Source: Pseudomonas kielensis
GTDB taxonomy: Bacteria; Pseudomonadota; Gammaproteobacteria; Pseudomonadales; Pseudomonadaceae
Assembly: GCF_014236655.1 (NCBI RefSeq)
Contig: NZ_JACMYG010000006.1
Location: 219,061-283,060, forward strand
Reading direction: 5' to 3'
DNA: 64,000 bases
A program made the position numbers and the translations under genes. Each line of letters starts with the position of its first letter. Position 1 is the stretch's first letter. The notes below the pieces were generated by a model. The model did no database searches and was not told the DNA's origin. It worked only from the letters and a program-made list of their open reading frames with translations. Shown here in pieces: positions 29,541-38,478 of the stretch.

Positions 29541-30392
29541 ATGGCTGGTAAAAAGAATACTGAAAAAGAAGGCAGCTCGTGGATTGGGAAGGTCGAAGAC
29601 TACTCCCGCAAAATCTGGCTTGCTGGTTTAGGCGTGTACTCGAAGATCGACACTGACGGTAGCAAACTCTTCGATGCACTGGTCAAGGATGGCGAGAAAG
29701 CCGAGAAGCTCACCAAGAGCGCTGTCGGTAAAAAAGTCGACGCCGCCAAGGACACCGCTTCTTCGGCCAAGTCGCGCATCAGTGGGGTCAAGGATCGCGC
29801 GCTGGGCAAATGGGACGAACTGGAAGGTGCTTTCGACAAGCGCTTGAACAGTGCAATTTCCCGTCTCGGTGTGCCGAGCCGCAACGAAGTCAAAGCCCTG
29901 CACAGCAAGGTCGATACCCTGACCAAGCAAATCGAAAAACTCACCGGCGCCAAGGTTGCCCCTGTAGCGGCCAAAACCGCCGCAGCCAAACCGGCAGCCG
30001 CCAAGCCTGCAGCCAAGCCACTGGCCAAGGCTGCAGCTAAACCTGCTGCCAAGCCAGCCGCCAAGCCTGCTGCCAAAACCGCAGCCGCCAAGCCAGCCGC
30101 AGCCAAGCCCGCGGCCAAACCGGTTGCCGCCAAAGCCGCAGCCAAGCCCGCCGCCAAACCTGCGGCAAAAACTGCAGCAGCGAAACCTGCCGCCAAGCCC
30201 GCCGCCGCGAAAAAGCCGGTAGTCAAGAAGCCAGCAGCCCCCAAAGCTGCCGCGCCGAAAGCACCAGCGGCCGCTGCCAAGCCAGCCACTCCGGCTGCTG
30301 CGGTCAGCCCGGCGAACTCCGCCGCCGCGCCAGCACCTGCTGCTACCCCGACTGCCACGCCAGCACCTTCGGCGCCAACCAGTCAGTCCTGA
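29541..30392 (+). CDS. phaF: Phasin / nucleoid-associated protein PhaF
   Basis: This 283-residue two-domain protein has an N-terminal phasin domain (about 1-140). A histone-H1-like tail of AAKPA-type repeats (about 145-250) is followed by a Pro/Ala/Thr-rich end. The tail binds DNA in P. putida PhaF and helps share granules between daughter cells. The N-domain ends with a leucine-zipper-like stretch (LHSKVDTLTKQIEKLTG). AAGGAGAAC precedes the ATG. The repetitive tail produces a long antisense Gly/Ala frame that is not a gene. A bidirectional terminator follows. Confidence 0.95.
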   Translation: MAGKKNTEKEGSSWIGKVEDYSRKIWLAGLGVYSKIDTDGSKLFDALVKDGEKAEKLTKSAVGKKVDAAKDTASSAKSRISGVKDRALGKWDELEGAFDKRLNSAISRLGVPSRNEVKALHSKVDTLTKQIEKLTGAKVAPVAAKTAAAKPAAAKPAAKPLAKAAAKPAAKPAAKPAAKTAAAKPAAAKPAAKPVAAKAAAKPAAKPAAKTAAAKPAAKPAAAKKPVVKKPAAPKAAAPKAPAAAAKPATPAAAVSPANSAAAPAPAATPTATPAPSAPTSQS

Positions 30393-30408
30393 TCTTCCCG
30401 GGACAATC

Positions 30409-30443
30409 AAAAACGCCCGGCCTGCGAAGGTCGGGCGTTTTTG
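30409..30443. terminator. Bidirectional terminator between phaF and phaD
   Basis: AAAAACGCCCG and CGGGCGTTTTT arms surround a loop of about 10 bases, with T-runs on both strands. It serves the convergent phaIF and phaC1ZC2D transcripts. Confidence 0.92.
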
Positions 30444-30467
30444 TTTGCGCACATCGCCAGTCAACCC

Positions 30468-31088
30468 TTACGCCTGGCCTTCGAGGTATTGCAGCGCCAG
30501 GCGTTCGGTGGCGAGTTTGGCCGGCGGCATCAGGTGAGGGGCGACCAGCATCATGATCTGGTAGACCACCACGCGCACTTCGCCCTCGCGGTCGAGGATC
30601 CGCTGGTAGTCCAGGGAGAACAGCAGGGTCATGGTGATCTGTTCGACCAGTTGCCCCAGGGCCTGGGTGTCGCTGACCAGTTGGCCTTCGGCCTTGAGCC
30701 GGGCCAACAGCGAGGCCAGGGTGCGCTTGAGGGCGTTGAGCAGGTTGCGGATGCCCTTGGCCAGTTTCGGCAGGCGTCCGGCCAGGTTCGACAAGTCCTG
30801 GAACAGGAAGCGGTAGTGCGCCAGGCGCTCGATGATCAGGTGCAGGAACAGCCAGTAGTCTTCCGGTGCCAGCCGGGCGTCCGACGGCGGGTCGAGCAGC
30901 GGGGTCAGTTCACACTGGAAGCGTTCGAACAATCCCAGGATCAACGGCTCCTTGCCGTGGAAGTGGTAGTAGAGGTTGCCGGGGCTGATCCCCATTTCGT
31001 TGGCAACTTCCATGGTCGAGACATTGGGTTCGCCCTTCTGGTTGAACAACAACAGGGCACATTCGAGAATCCGGTCGCGGGTTTTCAT
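30468..31088 (-). CDS. phaD: PHA cluster TetR-family regulator PhaD
   Basis: This 206-residue protein has a TetR N-terminal helix-turn-helix (TRDRILECALLLFNQKGEPNVSTMEVANEMGISPGNLYYHFHGKE, conserved YYHF). A helical ligand domain follows. In P. putida PhaD activates the pha promoters, which is unusual for TetR proteins, and probably senses a CoA-linked intermediate. It is the last gene of phaC1ZC2D, 66 bases after phaC2. Confidence 0.95.
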   Translation of the reverse strand: MKTRDRILECALLLFNQKGEPNVSTMEVANEMGISPGNLYYHFHGKEPLILGLFERFQCELTPLLDPPSDARLAPEDYWLFLHLIIERLAHYRFLFQDLSNLAGRLPKLAKGIRNLLNALKRTLASLLARLKAEGQLVSDTQALGQLVEQITMTLLFSLDYQRILDREGEVRVVVYQIMMLVAPHLMPPAKLATERLALQYLEGQA

Positions 31089-31154
31089 CCAGTCTTCTTA
31101 GTTGTCGAGCCTTGAGTGCCACGGCCTGTATCCCGGCCGTGGCGCCGAGAAAAA

Positions 31155-32837
31155 TCAGCGCACCCGCACGTAGGTACCGGGTGCCGCCTCCATGGGGGGG
31201 TAGTGCTGATTGCCCAGGGCCATCAGGGTTTCCCGTTGTGCGCCGGAGCGTTCCTGGATCCAGGTCAGCCATTGGGTCCACCAGCTGCCGTCGACCTGGC
31301 TGGCGTCGTAGTACCAGGCCCGTGGGTCGCTGGTCAGTTTTTCACTTTCGACGAAGTGGGCCTTGGGGTTGCCCGGCGGGTTGAGGATGCTCTGCACGTG
31401 ACCGCTGTTGGACAGCACGAAGCGGCGGTTGCCGCCCAGCAGCAGCGTCGAGCGGTACACCGCGTCCCAGGGGGTGATGTGGTCGTTGATCCCGGCCACG
31501 CTGAAGCTGTCGACGTTGACCTTCTGCAGGTCGATCGGCGTGCCGCACACTTCCAGGCCACCCGGGTGGGTCAGCGGGTTGTGCTTGAAGAAGTCCAGCA
31601 GGTCGCCGTGAAAGGCGGCCGGCAGGCGCGTGTTGTCGTTGTTCCAGTAGAGGATGTCGAACGCCGGCGGCTCCTTGCCCAGCAGGTAGTTGTTGACCCA
31701 GTAGTTCCAGATCAGGTCGTTGGGGCGCATCCAGGCAAACACCTTGGCCATGTCGCGGCCCTCGAGCACACCCTGCTGGTAGGAGCGTCGCTTGGCCGCT
31801 TCCAGGGTCTGCTCGTCGGCAAACAGGGTGGCGGGGCTGTCCAGCTGGCTGTCGAGCAGGCTGACCAGGTAAGTGGCGCTGGAGATACGCCGCAGTTGCC
31901 GTTTGGCTTGCAGGTGGCCCTGCAGCGCGGCGATGGTCAGGCCGCCGGCACAGGCCCCCATCAGGTTGACCTCGCGGCTGCCGGTGATCGCCCGGCACAC
32001 GTTCATGGCTTCTTCCACGGCTTCGACGTAGCTGGACAGGCCCCATTCACGGTGGCGCACGTCCGGGTTGCGCCAACTGATCATGAACACCTGCAGGCCG
32101 TTTTTCAGGGCGAACTGGACGAAGCTGTTGCTGGGGCTCAAGTCAAAGATGTAGTACTTGTTGATCTGCGGCGGCACCACCAGCAACGGCTTGGCGTACT
32201 GCTTTTCGCTCATGGGCTTGTATTGCATCAGCTCCAGCAGTTCGTTGCGAAACACCACCGCGCCGGGAGTGGTGGCAACGGTCTTGCCGACCTCGAAGGC
32301 GTGCTTGGTGATCTGGCTGGGCAGCCCGTTGTTGTGCATCAGGTCATCGAGCAGATGGCTCAGGCCGCGGACCAGGCTGTGGCCGCCGGAGTTGAACAGT
32401 TCCTTGATCGCCAGCGGGTTGAGCAGGGTGTTGGAGGGCGATACGGCATCGTTGAGCAAGGTGAAGGCAAAATGCGCGCGGGCGCGATCGTCATCGGGCA
32501 TGTCGCTTTCGTCGATCCAGCGTTTGACCTGTTTCTGCCAGCTCAGGTAAGCCTGCAGGCTGCGTCGGTAGAACGGATTGAGGGTCCAGCTGGGGTCGGC
32601 AAAACGAGTGTCGGCGGCGTTGGGCTGGTGCAGGGTCTCACCCAGCAACACACGGCCCAGTTGCCCACCCAGCGCCAGTGCGTGCCGGGCGCTGTGCACC
32701 GGATGGCGCAAGCCGTGGGCGGCGACGTTGCGCAAGGTCGAGAGCAGGTCCCGGCCGCGCAGACCGGTGATCGCACTCTGGGCATTGATGAATGCAGCGG
32801 CTGTGGGCAAGGTGCCCGGCGCTGGTTTGTCTCGCAT
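31155..32837 (-). CDS. phaC2: Class II PHA synthase 2
   Basis: This 560-residue polymerase makes medium-chain-length PHA from (R)-3-hydroxyacyl-CoA at the granule surface. The nucleophile is Cys296 in the lipase-like box GACAGG. The catalytic His region is SGHVQSILNPPGNPK and the Asp lies in the NDNTRLPAAFHGDLL block. AAGGAG lies 10 bases before the ATG. Class II clusters carry two synthases flanking the depolymerase, as here. Confidence 0.96.
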   Translation of the reverse strand: MRDKPAPGTLPTAAAFINAQSAITGLRGRDLLSTLRNVAAHGLRHPVHSARHALALGGQLGRVLLGETLHQPNAADTRFADPSWTLNPFYRRSLQAYLSWQKQVKRWIDESDMPDDDRARAHFAFTLLNDAVSPSNTLLNPLAIKELFNSGGHSLVRGLSHLLDDLMHNNGLPSQITKHAFEVGKTVATTPGAVVFRNELLELMQYKPMSEKQYAKPLLVVPPQINKYYIFDLSPSNSFVQFALKNGLQVFMISWRNPDVRHREWGLSSYVEAVEEAMNVCRAITGSREVNLMGACAGGLTIAALQGHLQAKRQLRRISSATYLVSLLDSQLDSPATLFADEQTLEAAKRRSYQQGVLEGRDMAKVFAWMRPNDLIWNYWVNNYLLGKEPPAFDILYWNNDNTRLPAAFHGDLLDFFKHNPLTHPGGLEVCGTPIDLQKVNVDSFSVAGINDHITPWDAVYRSTLLLGGNRRFVLSNSGHVQSILNPPGNPKAHFVESEKLTSDPRAWYYDASQVDGSWWTQWLTWIQERSGAQRETLMALGNQHYPPMEAAPGTYVRVR

Positions 32838-32893
32838 GAGTCAACACTCCTTCGTCAAGCCGTGAACTAGTACCTCATTCCCGCCAGCGCACC

Positions 32894-33751
32894 TCAGGTG
32901 CTGCCATGGGGCGTCGGGTGCGGGTGCATCACCGCCCGTTGCCGTTCTTCCTGAAGAAACTTCATGATGATCGGGGCGACAGCCTCGGCCCGGGTGATCA
33001 GGAATAAATGGCCGTCGTCGATTATGTGTAGCTGGGCGTTGGGAATACGCCAGGCGAGCAGGCGCATATTGACCAGCGGGATCAACGGGTCGTCGTCACC
33101 GGCCAGTACCAGGGTGGGCTGACGAATCGTGTGCAGCCAGTGGATGCTGGTCCAGCCCAGGCCTGCGAAGAGCTGCCAGTAGTAGCCCAGTTTGCCGGCC
33201 GAACGGACTTTGCTGGCGTGGTCGGCGGCCAGGTTGGGGTCACGGCGAAACGAGCCGCCGTAGATCATCGGCGCAATGCGAATGACGTGGGACGGTTGGA
33301 TGTAGCGCCTTGGGCTGGCCATCATCCACAGCACTTTCGGCTTGCCCGGCACCATCACCGCGCCGGCCGCTGTGGCCGCCAGCACCAGCTTCTTGCAGCG
33401 CTCGGGGTAGTCATGGGCGAACTGCTGCGCCAGGGCGCCGCCCCAGGACACGCCGATCACATTGACCTGGCCGTAGTCGAGGTAGTCGAGCATCCGCGCG
33501 GTCAGCTTGGCCAGGCCGGGAAAGCGATAGGGCCGGCGCGGCGTCGATGAGCCGCCGACACCCGGCACGTCGAAGGCAATCACTTCCAGGTCCGGGTCCA
33601 GCGCCTGGATGAACGGAAACACCAGCTCCAGGTTGGCGCCGATGCCGTTGAAAATCAGCAAGGGCGTCAAGTGAGGCTTGCCGGGGCGTACCGCGGTGCG
33701 GAGGGTCTGGCCATCCAGGTCGACGGTACGAAAAATGAACGGTTGCGGCAT
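32894..33751 (-). CDS. phaZ: Intracellular mcl-PHA depolymerase
   Basis: This 285-residue alpha/beta hydrolase remobilises stored mcl-PHA. The nucleophile Ser is in GVSWGGALAQQ, Asp in LVLAGDDDPLIPL and His in IDDGHLFLIT. The oxyanion region is IFNGIGANLELVFPF. Length agrees with P. putida PhaZ (about 283). It sits between the two synthase genes. A REPIN separates it from phaC1. Confidence 0.96.
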   Translation of the reverse strand: MPQPFIFRTVDLDGQTLRTAVRPGKPHLTPLLIFNGIGANLELVFPFIQALDPDLEVIAFDVPGVGGSSTPRRPYRFPGLAKLTARMLDYLDYGQVNVIGVSWGGALAQQFAHDYPERCKKLVLAATAAGAVMVPGKPKVLWMMASPRRYIQPSHVIRIAPMIYGGSFRRDPNLAADHASKVRSAGKLGYYWQLFAGLGWTSIHWLHTIRQPTLVLAGDDDPLIPLVNMRLLAWRIPNAQLHIIDDGHLFLITRAEAVAPIIMKFLQEERQRAVMHPHPTPHGST

Positions 33752-33796
33752 GCTTCAAGCCCTGTGTGTCACGTTCTCAAATTCATCCTCGGCTCC

Positions 33797-33888
33797 CTGT
33801 GGGAGCGGGCGGGCCCGCGATAGCGGTGTAGCCGTCAGCACATTGACTGAGGCGGCTGCCGTCATCGCGGGCCAACCCGCCCCTACAG
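33797..33888. repeat. Imperfect REPIN between phaC1 and phaZ
   Basis: CTGTGGGAGCGGGCGGGCCCGCGAT (33797-33821) pairs imperfectly with ATCGCGGGCC...CTACAG (33864-33888) across a 42-base loop. That loop has its own small inverted repeat (GTGTAGCCGTCAGC / GGCGGCTGCCGTC region). It may separate expression of synthase and depolymerase, which is inference. Confidence 0.8.
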
Positions 33889-33906
33889 TGGGGCGAGGTG
33901 GGTCAG

Positions 33907-35586
33907 TTATCGTTCGTGTACGTAGGTCCCTGGTGCGGCTTCACCCGCGGCAAAGGTCTTGTTGCCGAGTGCGGTCGGGGCTTTTTTCAGCTTGCCCGCG
34001 CGCTCGGCCTGCCAGGCCTGCCAGTGCAGCCACCAGGAGTCGGTGTGCTTGGTGGCGTTTTCTTGCCACTGATCGGCGTTCGACGCCGTCTCGGTGCTGG
34101 TCATGTAGCGCGATTTCGGGTTGCCCGGCGGGTTCAGGATGCTCTGGATGTGGCCGCTGCTGGACAGCACGAACTCGACCTTGCCACCAAACAGCTGGGC
34201 CGACTTGTAGCAGGACTTCCACGGGGTGATGTGGTCGTTGGTGCCGGCCAGGGAATAGACATCGGCCGTGACCTGACTGAGGTCGATGGGCGTGCCGCAC
34301 ACTTCCAGTGCGTTGGGGCGGATCAGTGGGTTGCTTTTGAACATTTCGATCAGGTCGCCGTGGAACGCGGCCGGCAGGCGGGTGGTGTCGTTGTTCCAGA
34401 ACAGAATGTCGAAGACCGGCGGTTCGTTGCCCAGCAGGTAATTGTTGACCCAGTAGTTCCAGATCAGGTCGTTGGGGCGCATCCAGGCGAAGACCTTCGC
34501 CATGTCGCGACCTTCAAGCACACCGGCCTGGTAGGAATGGCGCTTGGCGGATTCCAGGGTCTGCTCGTCGACGAACAGCGCCACCTGGGAGTCCAGGGTG
34601 GTGTCCAGGACGCTGACCAGCAGGGTCAGGGCGTTGACCTTCTTCTCGCCGATCGCCGCGTAGTGGCCGAGCAGGGCGGTGCAGGTGATGCCGCCGGAGC
34701 AGGCGCCCAGCATGTTGATGTCTTTGCTGCCGGTGATCGCGGTGACCACGTCGACCGCTTCCTTGAGCGCCTCGATGTAGGTCGACAGGCCCCATTCGCG
34801 TTGCGCCTTGGTCGGGTTGCGCCAGCTGACGATGAAGGTCTGCAGGTTGTTGCGCAGGCAGAATCGCGCCAGGCTTTTTTCCGGGCTCAGGTCGAATACG
34901 TAGAATTTGTTGATCTGTGGCGGGACCACCAGCAGGGGGCGCTCGTGGACCTGTTCGGTGATGGGCCGGTACTGGATCAGCTCCAGCACGTCGTTGCGGA
35001 AAATCACCGCACCTTCGGTGGTGCCCAGGCTCTTGCCGACTTCGAAGGCGCCCATGTTGACCTGGCTCGGCATGCCGCCGTTGTGTACCAGGTCCTTGGC
35101 CAGGTGGGAGAGGCCGTCGAGCAGGCTCTTGCCACCGGTCTCGAAGAAGCGTTTGACGGCGGCGGGGTTGGCCGCGCTGTTGGTCGGGGCCATGGCTTCG
35201 GTCATCAGGTTGATCACGAAGTGCCCGCGGTTGATGTCCTGCTCCGACAGGTTGCTGTCGCCGATCCAGTCGTGGAGCTCCTTGCGCCAGGCCAGGTAGG
35301 TTTGCAGGTAGCGTTTGTAGAGCGGGTTCTGGCTCCAGGCCGGATCGTTGAAGCGACGGTCATCGCCTTCGGGTTGCAACTCGGATTTGCCAAACATCAC
35401 ATTCTTCAGCTCGAGGCCGAAATGGGCCACGTGCTTGACGCTGTGGATGGGTTGTTTGATGGCCTGGGCCAGCACCATGCGGGCAGAAGTAAGCAGATCT
35501 TTGCGGCGCAAGCCGATGACAGGATTGAGCCCCAAGGTGTTTTCCGAGGCTTGGCGTTTCAGGTCATCGTTATTCTTGTTACTCAT
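33907..35586 (-). CDS. phaC1: Class II PHA synthase 1
   Basis: This 559-residue paralogue of phaC2 starts the operon. The nucleophile Cys296 is in GACSGGIT, at the same residue number as the characterised P. putida/oleovorans enzyme. The His region is SGHIQSILNPPGNPK and the Asp lies in the NDTTRLPAAFHGDLI block. GGAG lies 8 bases before the ATG. The upstream 259 bases carry a sigma-54-like site. Confidence 0.97.
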   Translation of the reverse strand: MSNKNNDDLKRQASENTLGLNPVIGLRRKDLLTSARMVLAQAIKQPIHSVKHVAHFGLELKNVMFGKSELQPEGDDRRFNDPAWSQNPLYKRYLQTYLAWRKELHDWIGDSNLSEQDINRGHFVINLMTEAMAPTNSAANPAAVKRFFETGGKSLLDGLSHLAKDLVHNGGMPSQVNMGAFEVGKSLGTTEGAVIFRNDVLELIQYRPITEQVHERPLLVVPPQINKFYVFDLSPEKSLARFCLRNNLQTFIVSWRNPTKAQREWGLSTYIEALKEAVDVVTAITGSKDINMLGACSGGITCTALLGHYAAIGEKKVNALTLLVSVLDTTLDSQVALFVDEQTLESAKRHSYQAGVLEGRDMAKVFAWMRPNDLIWNYWVNNYLLGNEPPVFDILFWNNDTTRLPAAFHGDLIEMFKSNPLIRPNALEVCGTPIDLSQVTADVYSLAGTNDHITPWKSCYKSAQLFGGKVEFVLSSSGHIQSILNPPGNPKSRYMTSTETASNADQWQENATKHTDSWWLHWQAWQAERAGKLKKAPTALGNKTFAAGEAAPGTYVHER

Positions 35587-35712
35587 CTACGACGCTCCAT
35601 TGTCCTGAGACGAGTACCTGAGGCCTGCTGTGTAGTCACACAGCCAATGCCAGGTACTACTGCTCGGGTGACCGTTAATTGCACATCGCTGACTTTTTAC
35701 ATCAGGGAGCGC

Positions 35713-35728
35713 TGCACAGAACTTGCCA
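35713..35728 (-). promoter_or_regulatory. Candidate sigma-54 promoter upstream of phaC1
   Basis: On the minus strand the sequence is TGGCAAGTTCTGTGCA. It has the obligatory GG and GC doublets 10 bases apart, and differs from TGGCAC-N5-TTGCA at two consensus positions. It would give a leader of about 115 bases. Sigma-54 control of phaC1 has been proposed in P. aeruginosa. Here it is a motif match only. No upstream enhancer motif was identified. Confidence 0.4.
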
Positions 35729-35845
35729 GCTCCATTGGTTACCCGAGTTTAATTTTTTTCGCAAGCGGGCCAATGACGGGTCCTGGGCGGGAGCATTCAA
35801 GCAGATGAAATTAGAAAATGCCTTCTAATGAGCGTAAGCCCCGGT

Positions 35846-36226
35846 CTAGAGCATCAGCTTGACGACGGACTCACTCGGATCGCGGGACTTTCCGGCCGCT
35901 TTGAGTTCACCAAGATAATCCTCCCAGAGGGCGTCCTGGCGCTGTGCCAACTGGTAGAGGTAATCCCAGGTGAAGAGGCCGCTGTCGTGGCCGTCGTCGA
36001 AGGTCAGTTTCAGTGCGTACTGGCCGGCCGGTTCGACCTTGCTCAGGCCTACGCCGATCTTGCCAAATTGCAGGATAGGTTTGCCGTGGCCCTGGACCTC
36101 GGCGGAGGGGGAGTGCACGCGAAGGAACTCGGCGCTCAGTTGATATTCCTCGCCGGACGCATATTTGAGCGACAGGGTTTTCGAGGCTTTGTGCAGTTTG
36201 ATGTCGGTGGGAAGCGGGGTCGTCAT
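35846..36226 (-). CDS. DUF971-family protein
   Basis: This 126-residue small cytosolic protein resembles the N-terminal domain of gamma-butyrobetaine hydroxylases (DUF971). Features are TDIKLHKASKTLSLKYASGEEYQLSAEFLR near the start and KLTFDDGHDSGLFTWDYLYQLA. Some members are linked to Fe-S or cofactor handling; none of that can be seen here. It is on the same strand as hslU and downstream of it, 83 bases away across a palindromic REP. This hslVU-DUF971 order is widespread in Pseudomonas. Confidence 0.85.
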   Translation of the reverse strand: MTTPLPTDIKLHKASKTLSLKYASGEEYQLSAEFLRVHSPSAEVQGHGKPILQFGKIGVGLSKVEPAGQYALKLTFDDGHDSGLFTWDYLYQLAQRQDALWEDYLGELKAAGKSRDPSESVVKLML

Positions 36227-36251
36227 GGGGCTGGTCGTCCGTCATTGCGAG

Positions 36252-36289
36252 GGACCTGTGGGCGCGAGCCGGCTCGCTCCCACAGGTCC
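36252..36289. repeat. Loop-less palindromic REP between hslU and the DUF971 gene
   Basis: GGACCTGTGGGCGCGAGCC (36252-36270) is followed directly by GGCTCGCTCCCACAGGTCC (36271-36289). These are 19-bp arms with one mismatch and no spacer, so it is a REPIN core with the loop lost. Confidence 0.88.
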
Positions 36290-36309
36290 TCTATCGCAGT
36301 AGAAGTGAC

Positions 36310-37647
36310 CTACAGGATATAACGGGACAGGTCTTCGTTCTGCGCCAATTCGCCCAGGTGGCTGTTGACGTAGTCGGCGTCGATGCGGATCGGCTGGTCG
36401 CTGTGGGCGCTGGCCAGGTCGCCGGCACTGAACGACACCTCTTCGAGCAGGCGCTCGAGCAGGGTGTGCAGGCGACGGGCACCGATGTTCTCGGTCTTCT
36501 CGTTGACCTGCCAGGCGATCTCGGCCAGGCGCTTGATGCCGTCCGGCTGGAATTCGATGGCCAGGCCTTCGGTTTTCAGCAGGGCGCAATACTGCTCGGT
36601 CAGGGAGGCGTGCGGCTCGCTGAGGATGCGCTCGAAATCTTCCGGCGACAGGGCCTTGAGTTCAACGCGGATCGGCAGGCGGCCTTGCAGTTCAGGCACC
36701 AGGTCGCTCGGCTTGCTCAGGTGGAACGCACCGGAGGCGATGAACAGGATGTGGTCGGTCTTGACCATGCCCAGTTTGGTGTTGACGGTGCAGCCCTCGA
36801 TCAGCGGCAGCAGGTCGCGCTGCACACCTTCGCGGGACACGTCGACGCCACCGGCATTGCCGCGTTTGGCGACTTTGTCGATTTCGTCGATGAACACGAT
36901 GCCGTGCTGCTCGACCGCTTCCAGGGCCTTGGCCTTGAGTTCCTCGTCATTGACCAGGCGGCCGGCTTCTTCGTCGCGGACCAGCTTGAGCGCTTCCTTG
37001 ACCTTGAGCTTGCGGTTCTTGCGCTTGCCCTTGCCCATGTTGGCGAACAGGCTCTGTAGCTGGTTGGTCATTTCTTCCATGCCCGGTGGCGCGGAGATAT
37101 CGACGCCCGAGGCTTCGGCAACTTCGATTTCGATCTCTTTGTCATCCAGCTGGCCTTCGCGCAGGCGCTTGCGGAACAGCTGGCGGGTGTTGGAGTCCTG
37201 GGCCGGGGCTTCTTCGCTGTTGAAGCCGGTGCGCGCCGGTGGCAGCAGGGCATCGAGGATGCGCTCTTCGGCGGCGTCTTCGGCGCGATGGCGGACCTTG
37301 ATCATTTCCTGTTCGCGCAGCAGCTTGATGGCGGCATCGGCCAGATCACGAATGATCGACTCGACGTCGCGGCCAACGTAGCCGACTTCGGTGAACTTGG
37401 TCGCTTCGACCTTGATGAACGGCGCGTTGGCGAGCTTGGCCAGGCGACGGGCGATTTCGGTTTTGCCGACACCGGTCGGGCCGATCATCAGGATGTTCTT
37501 GGGGGTGACTTCGACGCGCAGCTCTTCGGGCAGTTGCATCCGGCGCCAGCGGTTACGCAGGGCGATGGCGACGGCGCGCTTGGCGTCGTCCTGGCCGATG
37601 ATGTGGCGATTGAGTTCGTGGACGATTTCACGGGGAGTCATGGACAT
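36310..37647 (-). CDS. hslU: ATP-dependent protease ATPase subunit HslU
   Basis: This 445-residue AAA+ unfoldase hexamer feeds substrates to HslV. Walker A is [14 protein letters not shown], Walker [11 protein letters not shown], the pore motif GYVGRD and sensor Arg region [11 protein letters not shown]. The I domain is about 110-245. The C-terminal end EDLSRYIL is the conserved tail that inserts into HslV. It is transcribed from the heat-shock promoter before hslV, 53 bases downstream of that gene. Confidence 0.97.
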   Translation of the reverse strand: MSMTPREIVHELNRHIIGQDDAKRAVAIALRNRWRRMQLPEELRVEVTPKNILMIGPTGVGKTEIARRLAKLANAPFIKVEATKFTEVGYVGRDVESIIRDLADAAIKLLREQEMIKVRHRAEDAAEERILDALLPPARTGFNSEEAPAQDSNTRQLFRKRLREGQLDDKEIEIEVAEASGVDISAPPGMEEMTNQLQSLFANMGKGKRKNRKLKVKEALKLVRDEEAGRLVNDEELKAKALEAVEQHGIVFIDEIDKVAKRGNAGGVDVSREGVQRDLLPLIEGCTVNTKLGMVKTDHILFIASGAFHLSKPSDLVPELQGRLPIRVELKALSPEDFERILSEPHASLTEQYCALLKTEGLAIEFQPDGIKRLAEIAWQVNEKTENIGARRLHTLLERLLEEVSFSAGDLASAHSDQPIRIDADYVNSHLGELAQNEDLSRYIL

Positions 37648-37700
37648 AATAATTGGCGGACCTCAGGCAAGAGTGAGCGGTGGCGCGCAGCCACGCACGC

Positions 37701-38231
37701 TTACTCGGCGCAGTCCTGCTCCTCAATGGTCTGGGTGTGGTTGGTGAAGACACAGATGTCGCCGGCGATGCCGAGGGCTGTTTCGACGATTTCCCGGGCC
37801 GACAGGTCGGTTTTTTTCAGCAGGGCGCTGGCGGCCGCCTGGGCATAACCTCCGCCGGAACCCATGGCGATCAGGCCGTTCTCGGGTTCAACCACATCGC
37901 CGTTGCCGGTGATGATCAGCGAGGCGTCTTTGTTGGCCACCGCCAGCATTGCTTCGAGGCGGCTCAGGGAGCGGTCGGTACGCCATTCTTTGGCGAGCTC
38001 GACGGCGGCACGGACCAGGTGGCCCTGGTGTTTTTCCAGTTGGCCTTCAAAACGCTCGAACAGGGTAAAGGCGTCGGCGGTGGCGCCAGCGAAACCGGCG
38101 ATGACCTGGCCGTGGTACAGGCGACGAACTTTTTTCGCGTTGCCTTTCATCACGGTGTTGCCCAGGGAAACCTGGCCGTCGCCGCCCATGACGACTTTGC
38201 CGTGGCGGCGAACTGAAACGATGGTGGTCAA
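37701..38231 (-). CDS. hslV: ATP-dependent protease proteolytic subunit HslV
   Basis: This 176-residue threonine protease of the proteasome-beta fold forms a dodecamer. The start is a TTG at 38231 with TGGAG 9 bases before it. It gives [20 protein letters not shown], so removing Met exposes the catalytic Thr1. The longer frame (from 38279) would block this. Typical features are [21 protein letters not shown] and [14 protein letters not shown] sigma-32-like promoter lies about 50 bases upstream. Confidence 0.96.
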   Translation of the reverse strand: MTTIVSVRRHGKVVMGGDGQVSLGNTVMKGNAKKVRRLYHGQVIAGFAGATADAFTLFERFEGQLEKHQGHLVRAAVELAKEWRTDRSLSRLEAMLAVANKDASLIITGNGDVVEPENGLIAMGSGGGYAQAAASALLKKTDLSAREIVETALGIAGDICVFTNHTQTIEEQDCAE

Positions 38232-38277
38232 GGGAAGAGTCTCCACGCAGCGGGGCGAAAATGCCTTATGCAAACTC

Positions 38278-38305
38278 ATATGGGGGTGCTGTGGCGTTTT
38301 TCAAC
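38278..38305 (-). promoter_or_regulatory. Heat-shock (sigma-32) promoter of hslVU
   Basis: On the minus strand GTTGAAA (38305-38299), a 13-base spacer and CCCCATAT (38285-38278) match the sigma-32 consensus CTTGAAA-N13-15-CCCCATnT with one mismatch. A start near 38270 would give a leader of about 40 bases to the TTG. hslVU is a classical sigma-32 operon. Confidence 0.78.
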
Positions 38306-38352
38306 TGCGGGGTGTGGCGGGGGACGGGCGGTGGTGGGTGGCAGATCATCCG

Positions 38353-38460
38353 TGTGGGGGCGAGCCTGCTTGCGAAAGCGTTGTATCAGTCGCCATCAAT
38401 GTTGACTGAATCCAGGCCTTCGCGAGCAGGCGCAGCGCCGCCCGACGCGCTCCCGCAGGA
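38353..38460. repeat. Degenerate REPIN between the SPOR gene and hslV
   Basis: TGTGGGGGCGAGCCTGCTTGCGAAAGCG (first arm, from 38353) and CCTTCGCGAGCAGGC...GCGCTCCCGCAGG (second arm) are inverted copies of the REP unit. The second arm is interrupted by about 12 bases (GCAGCGCCGCCCGA). Confidence 0.75.
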
Positions 38461-38478
38461 GGGGAGTTGATCGTTCTG

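Noticed and set aside
30001..30300. Tandem DNA repeat or mobile element
   Set aside because: The repetition is protein-coding (PhaF tail) with varied codons, not a DNA-level repeat.
29600..30464. Gly/Ala-rich and Arg/Gly-rich antisense frames opposite phaF
   Set aside because: Direct consequence of the AAKPA repeat codons read backwards.
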